Source of the DNA: Flavobacterium suaedae
GTDB lineage: Bacteria; Bacteroidota; Bacteroidia; Flavobacteriales; Flavobacteriaceae
Direction: 5' to 3'
DNA length: 64,000 nt
Assembly: GCF_014642915.1 (NCBI RefSeq)
Contig: NZ_BMJE01000001.1
Coordinates: 492,140 to 556,139, forward strand
Shown: one piece after another, positions 9,181 through 18,682 of the stretch
How the letters are laid out: each line of letters starts with the position of its first letter
Numbering within the stretch: position 1 is the first letter of the stretch
Notes under the pieces: model-generated
What the model was told of the DNA's origin: nothing
Databases searched by the model: none
Seen by the model: the letters and a program-made list of their open reading frames with translations, nothing else
Made by a program: the position numbers and the translations under genes

Positions 9181-10215
9181 TTATTTATACACCTGTAATA
9201 TCTTTTTATTGATAGCTTTAACCAATTCCGGCCCTTCGTAAACAAAGCCTGTATAAAGCTGGATAAGGCTTGCTCCTGCTTCCAGTTTTTCAATAGCATC
9301 TTCAGGAGTGTGAATACCTCCCACCCCTATTATAGGGAATGCTCTATTACTTTTCTCTGAAAGGAAGCGTATTACTTCTGTAGAACGTTTGTTTAACGGT
9401 TTACCGCTTAACCCTCCCATTTCCTTTTTATTTTCAGATTGTAGTCCTTCTCTTGAAATGGTAGTATTGGTAGCTATAACCCCTGCTATTTTTGTAGTAG
9501 TTACTATATCTATTATATCTAATAATTGCTCATCCGTAAGATCAGGAGCTATTTTTAATAATATAGGTTTCTGTTTTGGCTTTGCAGTATTTTTTGCCTG
9601 TAGTGTTTGTAACAGCTTGGTTAATGGTTCTTTGTCCTGTAACTCTCTTAAATTAGGCGTGTTTGGCGAACTTACATTTACCACAAAATAATCTACATAA
9701 TCATATAATGCATCAAAACATACTTCGTAATCCTTTACAGCATCTTCATTTGGGGTAACTTTATTTTTACCAATATTACCTCCTATTAATACGTGTCCTT
9801 TTCCTTTCGGGTTATTTTTCAGGCGTTCCACTGCATCAACTACACCACCGTTATTAAACCCCATTCGGTTAATAAGTGCACTGTCTTCACGAAGCCTGAA
9901 TAACCTTGTTTTAGGATTTCCGGGCTGGGGTTTTGGCGTTAGCGTACCTATTTCTATAAATCCGAAACCGCAATTAGAAAGTTCTTTATACAGCGTAGCA
10001 TCTTTATCTAAGCCTGCTGCAAGCCCTACTGGGTTTTTAAAATTCAGTCCGAAAACTTCTCTTTCAAGTCTTGGGTCACTTACTGTATACTTTGCTTTAA
10101 GAAAACCGGCCATTCCCGGTATTTTGTTCATAAAGCGAATGGAATCAAAAGTAAAGTGGTGTATTTTTTCAGGATCGAAACGGAAAAGTAACGGGCGTAT
10201 AATTGATTTGTACAT
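9181..10215 (-). CDS. pyrD: Dihydroorotate dehydrogenase (quinone), class 2
   Basis: A 344-residue FMN enzyme that oxidises dihydroorotate to orotate in pyrimidine synthesis, passing electrons to the quinone pool. The N-terminal amphipathic helix ([23 protein letters not shown]) typical of the membrane-associated class 2 enzymes is present. [30 protein letters not shown] text (here [10 protein letters not shown]) and [14 protein letters not shown] follow. The last carries the class 2 catalytic serine. The C-terminal phosphate-binding [12 protein letters not shown] and [13 protein letters not shown] blocks are normal. It is transcribed divergently from the HD-family gene. Confidence 0.95.
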   Translation of the reverse strand: MYKSIIRPLLFRFDPEKIHHFTFDSIRFMNKIPGMAGFLKAKYTVSDPRLEREVFGLNFKNPVGLAAGLDKDATLYKELSNCGFGFIEIGTLTPKPQPGNPKTRLFRLREDSALINRMGFNNGGVVDAVERLKNNPKGKGHVLIGGNIGKNKVTPNEDAVKDYEVCFDALYDYVDYFVVNVSSPNTPNLRELQDKEPLTKLLQTLQAKNTAKPKQKPILLKIAPDLTDEQLLDIIDIVTTTKIAGVIATNTTISREGLQSENKKEMGGLSGKPLNKRSTEVIRFLSEKSNRAFPIIGVGGIHTPEDAIEKLEAGASLIQLYTGFVYEGPELVKAINKKILQVYK

Positions 10216-10234
10216 AGTTGTTGTGTTGTGAGTG

Positions 10235-10242
10235 CAAAAATA
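10235..10242 (-). promoter_or_regulatory. -7 promoter element for pyrD (TATTTTTG, minus strand)
   Basis: An exact TAnnTTTG match 20 bases before the pyrD ATG. It lies back-to-back with the promoter of the divergent HD gene, 22 bases away. Confidence 0.55.
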
Positions 10243-10264
10243 ACATTATCCTTTCAATAATTAC

Positions 10265-10272
10265 TAATTTTG
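10265..10272 (+). promoter_or_regulatory. -7 promoter element for the HD-family gene (TAATTTTG)
   Basis: An exact TAnnTTTG match. It overlaps a possible TTG start at 10270, so the real start must be downstream, at the ATG pair 10303/10306. Confidence 0.55.
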
Positions 10273-10302
10273 ATAAGAAGCAATAATTACCAAATCGTTT
10301 TT

Positions 10303-10917
10303 ATGATGAAAGATGTTTTTTATAGTTTATTAGACAACTACACTAAAGATAAAAACCTGATTAGTACATTATGGATTGAAATAGAAACTAATTATACTAA
10401 TAGTAAAAGGCATTATCATACACTCCTACACTTGAAAAACATGTGTAAAGAACTGTATGAATGTAATGATGATATTAACGATTGGCATACAATTTTGTTT
10501 TCGCTGTTTTACCATGATATAATTTATAATGCTTCGAAAAAAGATAATGAGGAAAAAAGTGCAGACTTGGCAATAAAGCGGCTTCAACAAATAAATTATA
10601 CTGAAAGCAAAATAAACGTATGTCATGAAGCAATAGTAGCTACAAAAAGCCATACTTTAAGTAATAATAATGATATCAACCTCTTTACTGATGCCGACCT
10701 TTCCATATTAGGGTATACATGGCAAGAATATGAGCAGTACTATAAACAGGTACGAAAAGAATATAGTATATACCCTGACTTTTTATACAACCCAGGCAGA
10801 AAAAAAGTATTACAGCATTTTCTTGATATGGAAAATATATTTAAAACTGAATTCTTTAGAAGTAAATATGAAAATACCGCCCGAAATAACATCTCTAAAG
10901 AATTAAGGCTGCTTTAA
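10303..10917 (+). CDS. Predicted HD-domain metal-dependent phosphohydrolase (COG4339-like)
   Basis: About 204 residues. The pattern RHYHTLLHLKNMC, then LFYHDIIYNA, later CHEAIVATKSH and FTDADLSILG, is that of small HD-fold proteins related to COG4339, predicted metal-dependent phosphohydrolases. The spaced His/Asp residues would bind the metals. Members are often misnamed after NMDA receptor subunits. The substrate is unknown. The second ATG (10306) is an equally possible start. It is divergent from pyrD and separated from pepT by its own promoter, so it is probably monocistronic. Confidence 0.75.
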   Translation: MMKDVFYSLLDNYTKDKNLISTLWIEIETNYTNSKRHYHTLLHLKNMCKELYECNDDINDWHTILFSLFYHDIIYNASKKDNEEKSADLAIKRLQQINYTESKINVCHEAIVATKSHTLSNNNDINLFTDADLSILGYTWQEYEQYYKQVRKEYSIYPDFLYNPGRKKVLQHFLDMENIFKTEFFRSKYENTARNNISKELRLL

Positions 10918-10940
10918 ATTTAATACTCTTAAATAAATCG

Positions 10941-10948
10941 TAAATTTG
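10941..10948 (+). promoter_or_regulatory. -7 promoter element for pepT (TAAATTTG)
   Basis: An exact TAnnTTTG match 28 bases before the ATG at 10976. It covers the TTG at 10946 that would otherwise extend the frame by ten codons. Confidence 0.55.
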
Positions 10949-10975
10949 TGCTTCATTATTAATAAAAATATAAAA

Positions 10976-12223
10976 ATGCAACACATAATAGACCGTTTTA
11001 TCAGCTATGTTACTGTTGATACCGAATCTGATCCGAATTCTGACACTACACCAAGTACCGAAAAACAATGGGATTTAGCTAACCAACTTGTAGAGGAGCT
11101 AAAAGCCATAGGTATGGAAGATGTAACTATAGATGAAAATGCATACATAATGGCGACGTTACCATCTAACGTGGAGCATGATGTTCCTGTTATTGGTTTT
11201 GTTGCTCACTTTGATACTACTCCTGACTTTACAGGAGCTAATGTAAAGCCTCAAATTATAGAGAATTATGATGGTGGCGATATTGTTTTAAACAAAGAAC
11301 AAAACATTGTACTTTCTCCGTCATACTTTAAAGATATGCTACAGTATAAAGGGCAAACTCTTATTACTACTGATGGTACTACCCTACTGGGTGCTGATGA
11401 TAAAGCAGGTATTACCGAAATTGTAAGTGCAATGGAATACCTTATACAGCATCCTGAAATTAAGCATGGTAAAATTCGTGTTGGATTTACTCCTGATGAA
11501 GAAATTGGTCGTGGAGCTCATAAATTTGATGTAGCTAAATTTGGTGCTGAGTGGGCTTATACTATGGATGGTAGCCAAATAGGCGAACTGGAGTATGAAA
11601 ACTTTAATGCGGCAGGAGCAAAAATTACTTTTAAAGGTAAAAGCGTACACCCTGGTTATGCAAAAGGAAAAATGATAAACTCTATGCTATTGGCAAGCCG
11701 TTTTGTTGCTGCTTTACCACAGGATGAAGTACCGGAAAGAACTACTGGTTATGAAGGTTTTTACCATGTAACAGGTATTGAAGGTAGCCTTGAAGAAACT
11801 ACCGTGAAAATGATTATCCGTGACCATGATAAAGAAAAGTTTGAAGCAAGAAAGAAAAAAGTTGCGGAGATAGCTGATGAAATCAGTAATGACTTTATGG
11901 AGCAATTTGGCGAGCCTGTTGCCATTGCTGATATAAAAGACCAGTACTACAACATGAAAGAAAAAGTAGTACCGGTTATACATATTGTTGATATTGCGGA
12001 ACAGGCGATGAAAGAACTAAGCATTGAACCTATCATTAAGCCAATTCGTGGTGGTACTGATGGTTGCCAACTTTCTTACATGGGGTTACCTTGTCCTAAC
12101 ATTTTTGCAGGTGGTCATAACTTCCACGGTAAGTACGAATATGTACCTGCTGAGAGTATGCAAAAAGCAACGGATGTTATTATAAAAATAGCAGAACTTA
12201 CAGCTAAAAAATATAATGGATAA
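10976..12223 (+). CDS. pepT: Peptidase T (tripeptide aminopeptidase)
   Basis: A 415-residue M20B zinc metallopeptidase that removes the N-terminal residue from tripeptides in the cytoplasm. The metal-site blocks are all visible: [10 protein letters not shown] (His ligand and catalytic Asp), [12 protein letters not shown] (bridging Asp), [14 protein letters not shown] (catalytic Glu pair) and [12 protein letters not shown]. The lid domain holds [11 protein letters not shown], and the last ligand is in [13 protein letters not shown]. Length and [18 protein letters not shown] start are standard. The last eight bases overlap the YdeI-like gene, which implies co-translation. Confidence 0.96.
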   Translation: MQHIIDRFISYVTVDTESDPNSDTTPSTEKQWDLANQLVEELKAIGMEDVTIDENAYIMATLPSNVEHDVPVIGFVAHFDTTPDFTGANVKPQIIENYDGGDIVLNKEQNIVLSPSYFKDMLQYKGQTLITTDGTTLLGADDKAGITEIVSAMEYLIQHPEIKHGKIRVGFTPDEEIGRGAHKFDVAKFGAEWAYTMDGSQIGELEYENFNAAGAKITFKGKSVHPGYAKGKMINSMLLASRFVAALPQDEVPERTTGYEGFYHVTGIEGSLEETTVKMIIRDHDKEKFEARKKKVAEIADEISNDFMEQFGEPVAIADIKDQYYNMKEKVVPVIHIVDIAEQAMKELSIEPIIKPIRGGTDGCQLSYMGLPCPNIFAGGHNFHGKYEYVPAESMQKATDVIIKIAELTAKKYNG

Positions 12224-12794
12224 GGAGAAAAAAAGTTGGGACAGTTCACACTTGTGGACAGAGGAACTCGATTTTTTAAAATCTATAATAAATAAAACAG
12301 GGCTTACCGAAACTATTAAATGGGGTAGCCCTGTTTATATCTATAATAACAAAAACGTACTGGGTTTAGGTGGCTTTAAAAGCTATTTTGGCTTATGGTT
12401 TTTTAAAGGTATTTTTCTTAAAGATGAATCTAATGTATTAGTAAATGCTAATGAAGAAAACACTAAATCGTTACGCCAAATGCGTTTTACATCAATCGAC
12501 GAAATAGATGAAAAACTGGTATTACAATACATTTATGAAGCTATTGAGGTAGAAAAAAGCGGATTGGAAATAAAACCTGAAAAAAGAGAAACGGTTATAC
12601 CTGAGTTATTACAAAAAGAACTTAATAATAACCCGGAGTTGCAGACAGCTTTTGATGGTTTACCGCCTTATAAACAACGTGAGCATTGCGAGCATATTGA
12701 AAGTGCTAAACGGGAAGCTACAAAACTTTCACGGCTTGAAAAGTGTAAACCTTTAATACTGGAAGGTAAAGGATTAAATGATAAGTACAGATAA
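12216..12794 (+). CDS. YdeI/OmdA-like protein (DUF1801-type N-terminus)
   Basis: A 192-residue protein. The N-terminal half ([34 protein letters not shown]) matches the DUF1801/YdhG fold. The C-terminal half, with [48 protein letters not shown], is the OmdA/YdeI helical domain, known for the [10 protein letters not shown]...IxxAKREETRxxR pattern. Related proteins have been linked to bacteriocin protection and envelope stress; no specific reaction is known. It overlaps pepT by eight bases and is followed by a strong terminator. Confidence 0.8.
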   Translation: MDKEKKSWDSSHLWTEELDFLKSIINKTGLTETIKWGSPVYIYNNKNVLGLGGFKSYFGLWFFKGIFLKDESNVLVNANEENTKSLRQMRFTSIDEIDEKLVLQYIYEAIEVEKSGLEIKPEKRETVIPELLQKELNNNPELQTAFDGLPPYKQREHCEHIESAKREATKLSRLEKCKPLILEGKGLNDKYR

Positions 12795-12800
12795 CACATA

Positions 12801-12830
12801 AAAAAGCCTCATCAATTGATGAGGCTTTTT
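12801..12830. terminator. Bidirectional terminator
   Basis: A perfect 30-base palindrome with AAAAAGCCTCATCAA as its left half. It ends the pepT operon on the plus strand and the nusB-yajC group on the minus strand. Confidence 0.9.
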
Positions 12831-12851
12831 TTATTTCCTGTAATCAGAAAA

Positions 12852-13142
12852 TTATTTCTTTTCAACAGGTGCATTTAGTTTTTGGCTAAGCTCTAATGAT
12901 ACTGCCGAACGCTCCATTTTAAGCTTTCCTGCAAGTGTTTCCATTATTATGGTATTATCATTATCGTTTAGTTCTAAAACTTTACCATGAAGACCACTTC
13001 TAGTAATTATTTTATCACCTACTTTTAAGTTCTTTTCAAATTCTTTTTCCTGTTTTTGCCTTTTTTGTTGTGGGCGTATCATTAAAAAATAGATAACCAC
13101 AAACATCATTATTAACGGCAAAAAAGTACCTAATTGATCCAT
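12852..13142 (-). CDS. yajC: Preprotein translocase subunit YajC
   Basis: A 96-residue protein with one N-terminal membrane segment (FLPLIMMFVVIYFLMI), then the diagnostic RPQQKRQKQEKEF and a cytoplasmic domain with VGDKIITRSGLHGKV. YajC binds SecDF and assists Sec-dependent export. It is the last gene of a minus-strand group with nusB and a DUF1573 protein, an arrangement common in Flavobacteriia. The gap to the DUF1573 gene is 12 bases. The length is normal and nothing is missing. Confidence 0.93.
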   Translation of the reverse strand: MDQLGTFLPLIMMFVVIYFLMIRPQQKRQKQEKEFEKNLKVGDKIITRSGLHGKVLELNDNDNTIIMETLAGKLKMERSAVSLELSQKLNAPVEKK

Positions 13143-13154
13143 ATATTATTATAC

Positions 13155-13613
13155 TTATGATTTTTTAACTACATCAGCAGTAAACTTAACTACCTCTGTA
13201 CCTTTTTCTGTGTTAGCAGTAATAGTAACTGATTTACTTTGCTTACCGTTTTTACCTGCTGTATTAAACTCTACGTTTACCTCTCCTGTTTCACCAGGTG
13301 CCACAGCAGTTTCGGTATAACTAGGTACAGTACAACCACAACTTGCTTTTGCATTTGTTATAAGAAGATCTGAACTACCTGTATTTTTAAATGTAAACGT
13401 GTGTGTTACTTTTTCACCCTGCTCAACAGTACCAAAATCGTAATCTGTTTCGTTAAATTCCATAACAGCTACTTTTCCTGCATCTGCATGAGCTTGTTCT
13501 GCCTTTTCAGCAGTTTCTTCATCTATACGTAATGCAGCATTGCTATTTTCTTTACATGATACTGTAAGTGCAAGAGACGCTATAGCAAACATAGCTACTG
13601 TTTTTCTTATCAT
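13155..13613 (-). CDS. DUF1573 lipoprotein
   Basis: A 152-residue protein with a signal peptide and lipobox (LTVSC, Cys at about residue 20). A short Ala/Glu-rich linker precedes one DUF1573 domain, which is Ig/ASH-like: FNETDYDFGTVEQGEKVTHTFTFKNTG and then ASCGCTVPSYTETAVAPGETG. The function is unknown; the fold suggests an envelope adhesion or scaffolding role. It sits between nusB and yajC, 21 and 12 bases away, so the three are probably one transcript. Confidence 0.85.
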   Translation of the reverse strand: MIRKTVAMFAIASLALTVSCKENSNAALRIDEETAEKAEQAHADAGKVAVMEFNETDYDFGTVEQGEKVTHTFTFKNTGSSDLLITNAKASCGCTVPSYTETAVAPGETGEVNVEFNTAGKNGKQSKSVTITANTEKGTEVVKFTADVVKKS

Positions 13614-13634
13614 AATTATAGTTTTAATTTGGTT

Positions 13635-14576
13635 TTACATTAAGCCTCTTCCGGCTTTTATTAACTTATTATTAGTTTGGTAATCTTTAACTAAATTATC
13701 TAAAATACCATTGATAAAAATACTACTTTTTGGCGTAGAATATTCTTTAGATATTTCCAGATACTCGTTAATAGTAACTTTTACAGGGATTGAAGGGAAT
13801 TTTAAAAACTCGCATATAGCCATTTTCAGTATAATAGCATCAATTTCCGCTATCCTTTCGGTATCCCAGTTTGGTGTTTTATCAATGAACTCTTTTGCAA
13901 GTTCTACCTCATTCAGTACTGTTTTCCTGAAAAGGTTTCTTACAAACTCTTTATCATCTGAATCTTTATACAAACTTGGTACAAAAAATGGTTTCCCTTC
14001 AGGTTTAATTTGCTTTAATTGTTTTGCAATAAGCGTATTCACTAAAGGTATATCATCAACCCAAGTAAGTTTATAATCTTCAAGATATTCATACAGCTTT
14101 TCGTTTGGTGCAATAACATTTACAAAAAGGTCATGCACAAAACGCTTGTCTTCCTCAAAGCTATCTTCATTACTTTGCATATAATTATTATATACTTCAC
14201 TCTCCCTGATAGCCTCAAGCAGTATCAATATATAATCATCATTCTTCTTCCAGTTGTCTACTTTAGACTCTTCTAAAGCATTCATAACTGATTCATTCTC
14301 TTCAAGCAGCTTTAGTACCCTATTATTTACAAACTTTCTGTTTGGGTTTCGCTCTTCAGCAGTGGCAAGGTGCTTTTTAGATATTCTTTCTATATGTTGC
14401 TCCTCGCTGTTTCTAATTTCAACCAAAGCAGAAATTATGATAAGGTATAAGTTTCGGATGTTTTCTATACTTTGGAAAAGGAATTTTTCTTCCCTTACCA
14501 TATCATCTGAATTACTTTGATGCATAGCGTATATTGATTGCATCACTTTTACCCGAATATGTCTCCTGTTTAACAT
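13635..14576 (-). CDS. nusB: Transcription antitermination factor NusB (long Bacteroidota form)
   Basis: A 313-residue protein. NusB binds boxA RNA with ribosomal protein S10 in rRNA antitermination. The N-terminal RHIRVKVMQSIYA and the C-terminal block (ERIAEIDAIILKMAICEFLKFPSIPVKVTINEYLEISKEYSTPKSS, then FINGILDNLVKD) are the NusB fold. Between them are about 150 additional helical residues, absent from the ~140-residue E. coli protein but usual in Bacteroidota. No -7 element was seen, and a terminator for the preceding gene lies just upstream. Confidence 0.92.
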   Translation of the reverse strand: MLNRRHIRVKVMQSIYAMHQSNSDDMVREEKFLFQSIENIRNLYLIIISALVEIRNSEEQHIERISKKHLATAEERNPNRKFVNNRVLKLLEENESVMNALEESKVDNWKKNDDYILILLEAIRESEVYNNYMQSNEDSFEEDKRFVHDLFVNVIAPNEKLYEYLEDYKLTWVDDIPLVNTLIAKQLKQIKPEGKPFFVPSLYKDSDDKEFVRNLFRKTVLNEVELAKEFIDKTPNWDTERIAEIDAIILKMAICEFLKFPSIPVKVTINEYLEISKEYSTPKSSIFINGILDNLVKDYQTNNKLIKAGRGLM

Positions 14577-14594
14577 CCGACTTGTAAGAACTTT

Positions 14595-14633
14595 TTAAAA
14601 ATTAAAGAAGCGAAAGAAAAATTCTTTCGCTTC
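14595..14633 (-). terminator. Terminator of the amino-acid dehydrogenase gene
   Basis: Complementary 12-base arms (14607-14618 and 14622-14633, GAAGCGAAAGAA) have a 3-base loop. On the minus strand they are followed by TTTAATTTTT. Confidence 0.75.
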
Positions 14634-14667
14634 GCAAAATTAAGATAATATTTTTTCTGTCGCCAAA

Positions 14668-15771
14668 TTATTTAGCTGTTTCTTTTTTCTTATCGTCAAT
14701 TCTTTTCTGAGCTAATGACATTGCTGCATTTTGTGTAGTTATACCATGCGCATCAGCAAAAGTAAGTATCTCTAAAGTAGTGTTATAAATGTTTTCGGTA
14801 CGCTTCATTGCTTCAGCTTTATCATAACCTACTATTTCAGCATATACATTTATAATACCGCCGGCATTGATTAAGAAGTCAGGAGCATATAAAATTCCTT
14901 TTTCCTGTAATTTTCTACCGTGTATTTCTTCATTAGCAAGCTGGTTGTTTGCAGCACCTGCAATAACTCTTGCCTTAAGTCTTTCAATAGTTTCATCATT
15001 TACAGTAGCACCAAGCGCACACGGAGCATAAATATCAACATCTGCACCATAAATATCTTCTCCTGTATATATTTTAGCACCATACTTAGCCGCTACTTCT
15101 TCCATTTTAGCCTGATTAATATCTGCTATTTCTACAATAGCACCTTCTTTAGCCAAATAGCTTATAAGTGTTTCACCAACGTGACCTGTACCTTGTACTA
15201 ATACTTTTTTACCTTCAAGCTTATCAGTACCAAACTGGTGCTTAGCAGCAGCTTTCATACCCATATATACACCATAAGCTGTAACAGGAGAAGGGTTACC
15301 TGAACCTCCTTTAGCTTCTGATATACCTGTAACGTGAGGGGTAACTTCACGAATAATATCCATATCAGGAGTTGTAGTACCTACATCTTCTGCTGTTATA
15401 TACTTCCCGCTTAGAGAGTGTATGAATTGACCAAATCTGGTCATCATCTCCGGAGTTTTATCTGTTTTTGAGTCACCTATAATTACGGCTTTTCCTCCAC
15501 CCAGATTTAATCCTGAAATAGCAGACTTATATGTCATACCTCTGGATAACCTTAATACATCATTTAAAGCCTCCCATTCATTAGCATAATTCCACATTCG
15601 GGTACCTCCCAAAGCGGGACCTAAAACCGTGTTGTGAATACCAATTATTGCTTTTAATCCAGTATCTTTGTCGTGACAAAAAACAATTTGTTCATGGTCG
15701 TTAAAAGATGTCTGTCCAAAAACAGGATCAGCTTTTGTAAGCTCGTTGGCTTTAATAACTTCTGCTATCAT
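14668..15771 (-). CDS. Leu/Val-type amino-acid dehydrogenase (Glu/Leu/Phe/Val dehydrogenase family)
   Basis: About 367 residues. The enzyme deaminates a branched-chain or related amino acid with NAD to the 2-oxo acid. The catalytic glycine-rich segment with its Lys is YKSAISGLNLGGGKAVI. The substrate-site GPALGGTRMW, the AEDVGTT segment and the Rossmann motif VQGTGHVGE are clear, as is APCALGATVN. These match the leucine-dehydrogenase branch rather than hexameric glutamate dehydrogenase. A start 17 codons upstream is rejected because a -7 element lies inside it. Together with the HMG-CoA lyase it would fit branched-chain amino-acid breakdown, which is inference. Confidence 0.9.
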   Translation of the reverse strand: MIAEVIKANELTKADPVFGQTSFNDHEQIVFCHDKDTGLKAIIGIHNTVLGPALGGTRMWNYANEWEALNDVLRLSRGMTYKSAISGLNLGGGKAVIIGDSKTDKTPEMMTRFGQFIHSLSGKYITAEDVGTTTPDMDIIREVTPHVTGISEAKGGSGNPSPVTAYGVYMGMKAAAKHQFGTDKLEGKKVLVQGTGHVGETLISYLAKEGAIVEIADINQAKMEEVAAKYGAKIYTGEDIYGADVDIYAPCALGATVNDETIERLKARVIAGAANNQLANEEIHGRKLQEKGILYAPDFLINAGGIINVYAEIVGYDKAEAMKRTENIYNTTLEILTFADAHGITTQNAAMSLAQKRIDDKKKETAK

Positions 15772-15811
15772 GATATTAATATTAAATTGAAATTTATTCA
15801 AAAACAGTGTA

Positions 15812-15819
15812 CAAAAATA
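15812..15819 (-). promoter_or_regulatory. Promoter -7 element for the amino-acid dehydrogenase (TATTTTTG, minus strand)
   Basis: An exact TAnnTTTG match with a TTG -33 triplet 20 bases upstream (plus-strand CAA at 15840-15842). It lies inside the longest possible frame and so sets the start at 15771. Confidence 0.65.
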
Positions 15820-15965
15820 CATATTTAATCAAAATACAGCAATTGAAAACGTTTTTTTTGCATATTCAATAATTTACCGCCTAGCAACAGCAGAATTAAT
15901 AAAAGTAAATTACATACAAAATTTAACATAAACTTAATAGATATTACTTACAGATAACACACATA

Positions 15966-17726
15966 ATGAAGGAACTTCAATATTTAAATAAATATTTTGT
16001 AAAATATAAATTTCAATTTCTTTTAGGAATCCTCATTACTATTATTGCTCAGATATTCTCTCTGTTTACTCCTGAGCTTATAGGGGATTCTATTAAAACT
16101 ATTGAAGAATTTGGAAGAAATACCAATTCTAATACAGAAACCATACGAGGAGAACTGCTAAACAACATATTACTTATTGTAGCAACTACTCTTATTGCGG
16201 GTGTACTCACCTTCCTTATGCGACAGACTTTAATAGTGATGTCCCGACATATAGAGTACGACTTAAAGAATGAGATATTCAGGCATTATGAGGATTTATC
16301 TCAAAACTTCTACAAGCGTAACAGAACGGGTGACTTAATGAACCGTATTAGTGAAGATGTTAATAGGGTACGTATGTATGTAGGTCCTGCTGTTATGTAT
16401 TCTATGAATACTATAATACGTTTTATTGTTATCATTACACATATGTGTATTATATCACCAAAATTAACTTTATACACACTCCTACCCTTACCCATACTTT
16501 CATACAGTATATTTAAAATAAGTAAAGAGATTAATAAACGTAGTGGGGTGTACCAACAAAATCTTTCTACCCTTTCAACATTTACTCAGGAAATGTTTTC
16601 AGGAATACGTGTAATAAAGGCTTATGCTTTAGAAAAACAAAAGCAAGATGACTTTACTGAAATTTCCCGAGACAGTAAACAAAAATACATGAACCTTGCT
16701 AAAGTAAACGCACAGTTTGGTCCTTTAATGATATTACTTATAGGTATTAGTAACCTGGTAGTTATATATGTAGGTGGAGTAATGTATATAAATGGCTCTA
16801 TACCTGATATTGGTGTTATTGCAGAGTTTATTTTATACATAAACATGCTTACCTGGCCTGTAGCATCTTTAGGATGGATATCATCTATGATACAGCAGGC
16901 AGAAGCATCACAAAAAAGGATAAACGAGTTTTTAAAAACAGAACCGGAAATACAAAACACCCAGCCAAAGCACACTCCTATTATAGGTTCAATTGCATTT
17001 AATAACGTATCATTTACCTATCCTGACACAGGTATTAATGCGCTAAAAGATATTTCGTTTACTGTAAACAGAGGAGAAACACTGGCTGTTTTAGGTAAAA
17101 CGGGTTCGGGTAAATCTACCTTATTATCATTAATAAGTAGGTTGTATGATGTACAATATGGGGAAATTAAAGTTGATAATGAAAACGTTAAAAACTTAAA
17201 CTTAAATGATTTAAGAAACAGTATAGGTTTTGTACCGCAAGATGCCTTCTTGTTCTCCGACTCTATTAAAAACAACATAAAATTTGGTAATGAAAACGCT
17301 ACAGATGAAGAAGTAATTACTGTAGCTAAAAAAGCAGTAGTACATAATAATATTATCGGCTTTACTAAAGAGTATGAAACGGTACTTGGCGAGCGTGGTA
17401 TTACGCTATCAGGTGGACAAAAGCAAAGGGTGTCTATAGCTCGCGCTATGATTAAAGATGCTCCTGTATTATTACTGGATGATTGCCTTTCGGCAGTAGA
17501 TACAGAAACCGAAGAAGCAATACTAAATAATTTATTAGAATTTTGTAAAGATAAAACTACTATAATAGTGAGCCACAGGGTGTCATCGGCTAAAAATGCA
17601 GACAAAATTATTATACTTGATGATGGAGAAATTATACAACAAGGAACTCACAATCAATTAGTAAATCAGGCAGGGTATTACAAAGATTTATACCTTAAGC
17701 AGCTTTCTGAAAAAGAAATTGAGTAA
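15966..17726 (+). CDS. ABC exporter half-transporter (MdlA/MsbA-like, type IV fold)
   Basis: A 586-residue inner-membrane ATPase. Six transmembrane segments (about residues 15-310) carry the coupling-helix text FYKRNRTGDLMNRISEDVNRVR. A nucleotide-binding domain follows with Walker A GKTGSGKST near residue 376, Q-loop FVPQDAFLFSD, signature LSGGQKQR near residue 480 and H-loop VSHR. The Walker B segment is VLLLDDCLSAVD: the catalytic position after the Walker B Asp is Asp, not Glu. That is typical of degenerate sites in heterodimeric exporters and of MdlA-type proteins. No partner half-transporter is adjacent. The substrate cannot be told from sequence. It is divergent from the dehydrogenase and followed by the DUF3276 gene. 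Confidence 0.88.
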   Translation: MKELQYLNKYFVKYKFQFLLGILITIIAQIFSLFTPELIGDSIKTIEEFGRNTNSNTETIRGELLNNILLIVATTLIAGVLTFLMRQTLIVMSRHIEYDLKNEIFRHYEDLSQNFYKRNRTGDLMNRISEDVNRVRMYVGPAVMYSMNTIIRFIVIITHMCIISPKLTLYTLLPLPILSYSIFKISKEINKRSGVYQQNLSTLSTFTQEMFSGIRVIKAYALEKQKQDDFTEISRDSKQKYMNLAKVNAQFGPLMILLIGISNLVVIYVGGVMYINGSIPDIGVIAEFILYINMLTWPVASLGWISSMIQQAEASQKRINEFLKTEPEIQNTQPKHTPIIGSIAFNNVSFTYPDTGINALKDISFTVNRGETLAVLGKTGSGKSTLLSLISRLYDVQYGEIKVDNENVKNLNLNDLRNSIGFVPQDAFLFSDSIKNNIKFGNENATDEEVITVAKKAVVHNNIIGFTKEYETVLGERGITLSGGQKQRVSIARAMIKDAPVLLLDDCLSAVDTETEEAILNNLLEFCKDKTTIIVSHRVSSAKNADKIIILDDGEIIQQGTHNQLVNQAGYYKDLYLKQLSEKEIE

Positions 17727-17799
17727 TTTGTTGTATTATTTAGATTTTTTTTAGACTTTTGGTCGGTACATAAACCAATATTATAAAGACGAAAGGATT

Positions 17800-18183
17800 A
17801 TGAGAGATAATGGTACGCTGGAAAGAGAAGAGATATTCTCAAAAGTATTGAGAGCCGGAAGAAGAACTTATTTCTTTGATGTAAGAGCTACTAAAGCTGA
17901 CGATTATTACCTTACTATTACTGAAAGCAAGAAGTTTACAGAAGATGATGGTTCTTTCCACTTCAAGAAACATAAAATTTATCTTTACAAAGAGGATTTT
18001 GCTGCCTTTAAGGAAATACTGGATGAAATGACACAGTATATTCTGGATCATAAAGGTGAAGAAGTAATCTCTGAAAGACACCAAAAAGATTTCAAAAAGC
18101 TGTTTGGTGAAAAAGGAGAAGAAGCTGTTACCGCTACTGCTACTACAGAAAGTTTTACAGACGTAAGTTTTGACGATATATAA
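17800..18183 (+). CDS. DUF3276 PUR-domain nucleic-acid-binding protein
   Basis: A 127-residue cytoplasmic protein. The repeat-like pattern EEIFSKVLRAGRRTYFFDVRATKADDYYLTITESKK is the PUR-alpha-type fold of DUF3276, one PUR unit per chain, acting as a dimer in characterised relatives (Borrelia BpuR-type). FHFKKHKIYLYKEDFAAFKEIL continues it. Relatives bind single-stranded nucleic acid. The acidic C-terminal tail (TTESFTDVSFDDI) is common in Flavobacteriia. It has a strong terminator behind it. The family call is firm; the target is unknown. Confidence 0.85.
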   Translation: MRDNGTLEREEIFSKVLRAGRRTYFFDVRATKADDYYLTITESKKFTEDDGSFHFKKHKIYLYKEDFAAFKEILDEMTQYILDHKGEEVISERHQKDFKKLFGEKGEEAVTATATTESFTDVSFDDI

Positions 18184-18188
18184 TATAT

Positions 18189-18220
18189 AAAAACAGCCCT
18201 ATAAATATAGGGCTGTTTTT
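18189..18220. terminator. Bidirectional terminator
   Basis: A 14-15 bp stem (AAAAACAGCCCTATA and complement) with a minimal loop, A- and T-flanked. It serves the DUF3276 gene and the converging csaA. Confidence 0.88.
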
Positions 18221-18261
18221 ATTTTATACTATCTGCTACTGTTACTTTACGCGTTTTATGT

Positions 18262-18594
18262 TTAGGCAATACGCAAACCATTTTGCACTTTAAAGTCAGG
18301 TGAAAGCAATGTAATATTGTTTTCCTCACCTACAGCTCCCAGTACAAGACATTCACTCATAAATTTTCCTATTTGCTTTTTAGGGAAATTTACAACTGCT
18401 ATTATTTGCCTGTTCAGCAAATCTTCTTTGCTGTATCTTTTAGTTATTTGTGCTGATGATTTAAGAATACCTATTTCGGTACCGAAATCTATTTGTAGTT
18501 GATATGCAGGTTTTCTTGCTTCAGGAAAATCATTAACTTCAATAATAGTACCTATTCGCATATCTGTCTTTTCAAAATCTTCCCAAGTAAGCAT
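18262..18594 (-). CDS. csaA: CsaA-type tRNA-binding domain protein
   Basis: A 110-residue single OB-fold protein. It matches CsaA: FEKTDMRIGTIIEVNDFPEARKPAYQLQIDFG, IGILKSSAQIT, NFPKKQIGKFMSECLVLGA and the C-terminal LLSPD...NGLRIA. This is the same fold as the C-terminal domain of MetG and as Arc1p. CsaA was described as a chaperone with export-related activity in Bacillus and binds tRNA-like structures; the cellular role here is not settled. Length is normal. Confidence 0.88.
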   Translation of the reverse strand: MLTWEDFEKTDMRIGTIIEVNDFPEARKPAYQLQIDFGTEIGILKSSAQITKRYSKEDLLNRQIIAVVNFPKKQIGKFMSECLVLGAVGEENNITLLSPDFKVQNGLRIA

Positions 18595-18682
18595 AGTTAA
18601 TTATTTAATTTATCAATACGTTAATGTAACAATATTTAAAATAGATGAAATTGATACATTGGTATATTGATTAATTGATACA

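Noticed and set aside
17018..17605. A 195-residue minus-strand ORF inside the ABC exporter
   Set aside because: It lies entirely opposite the well-supported nucleotide-binding domain and has shadow-like composition.
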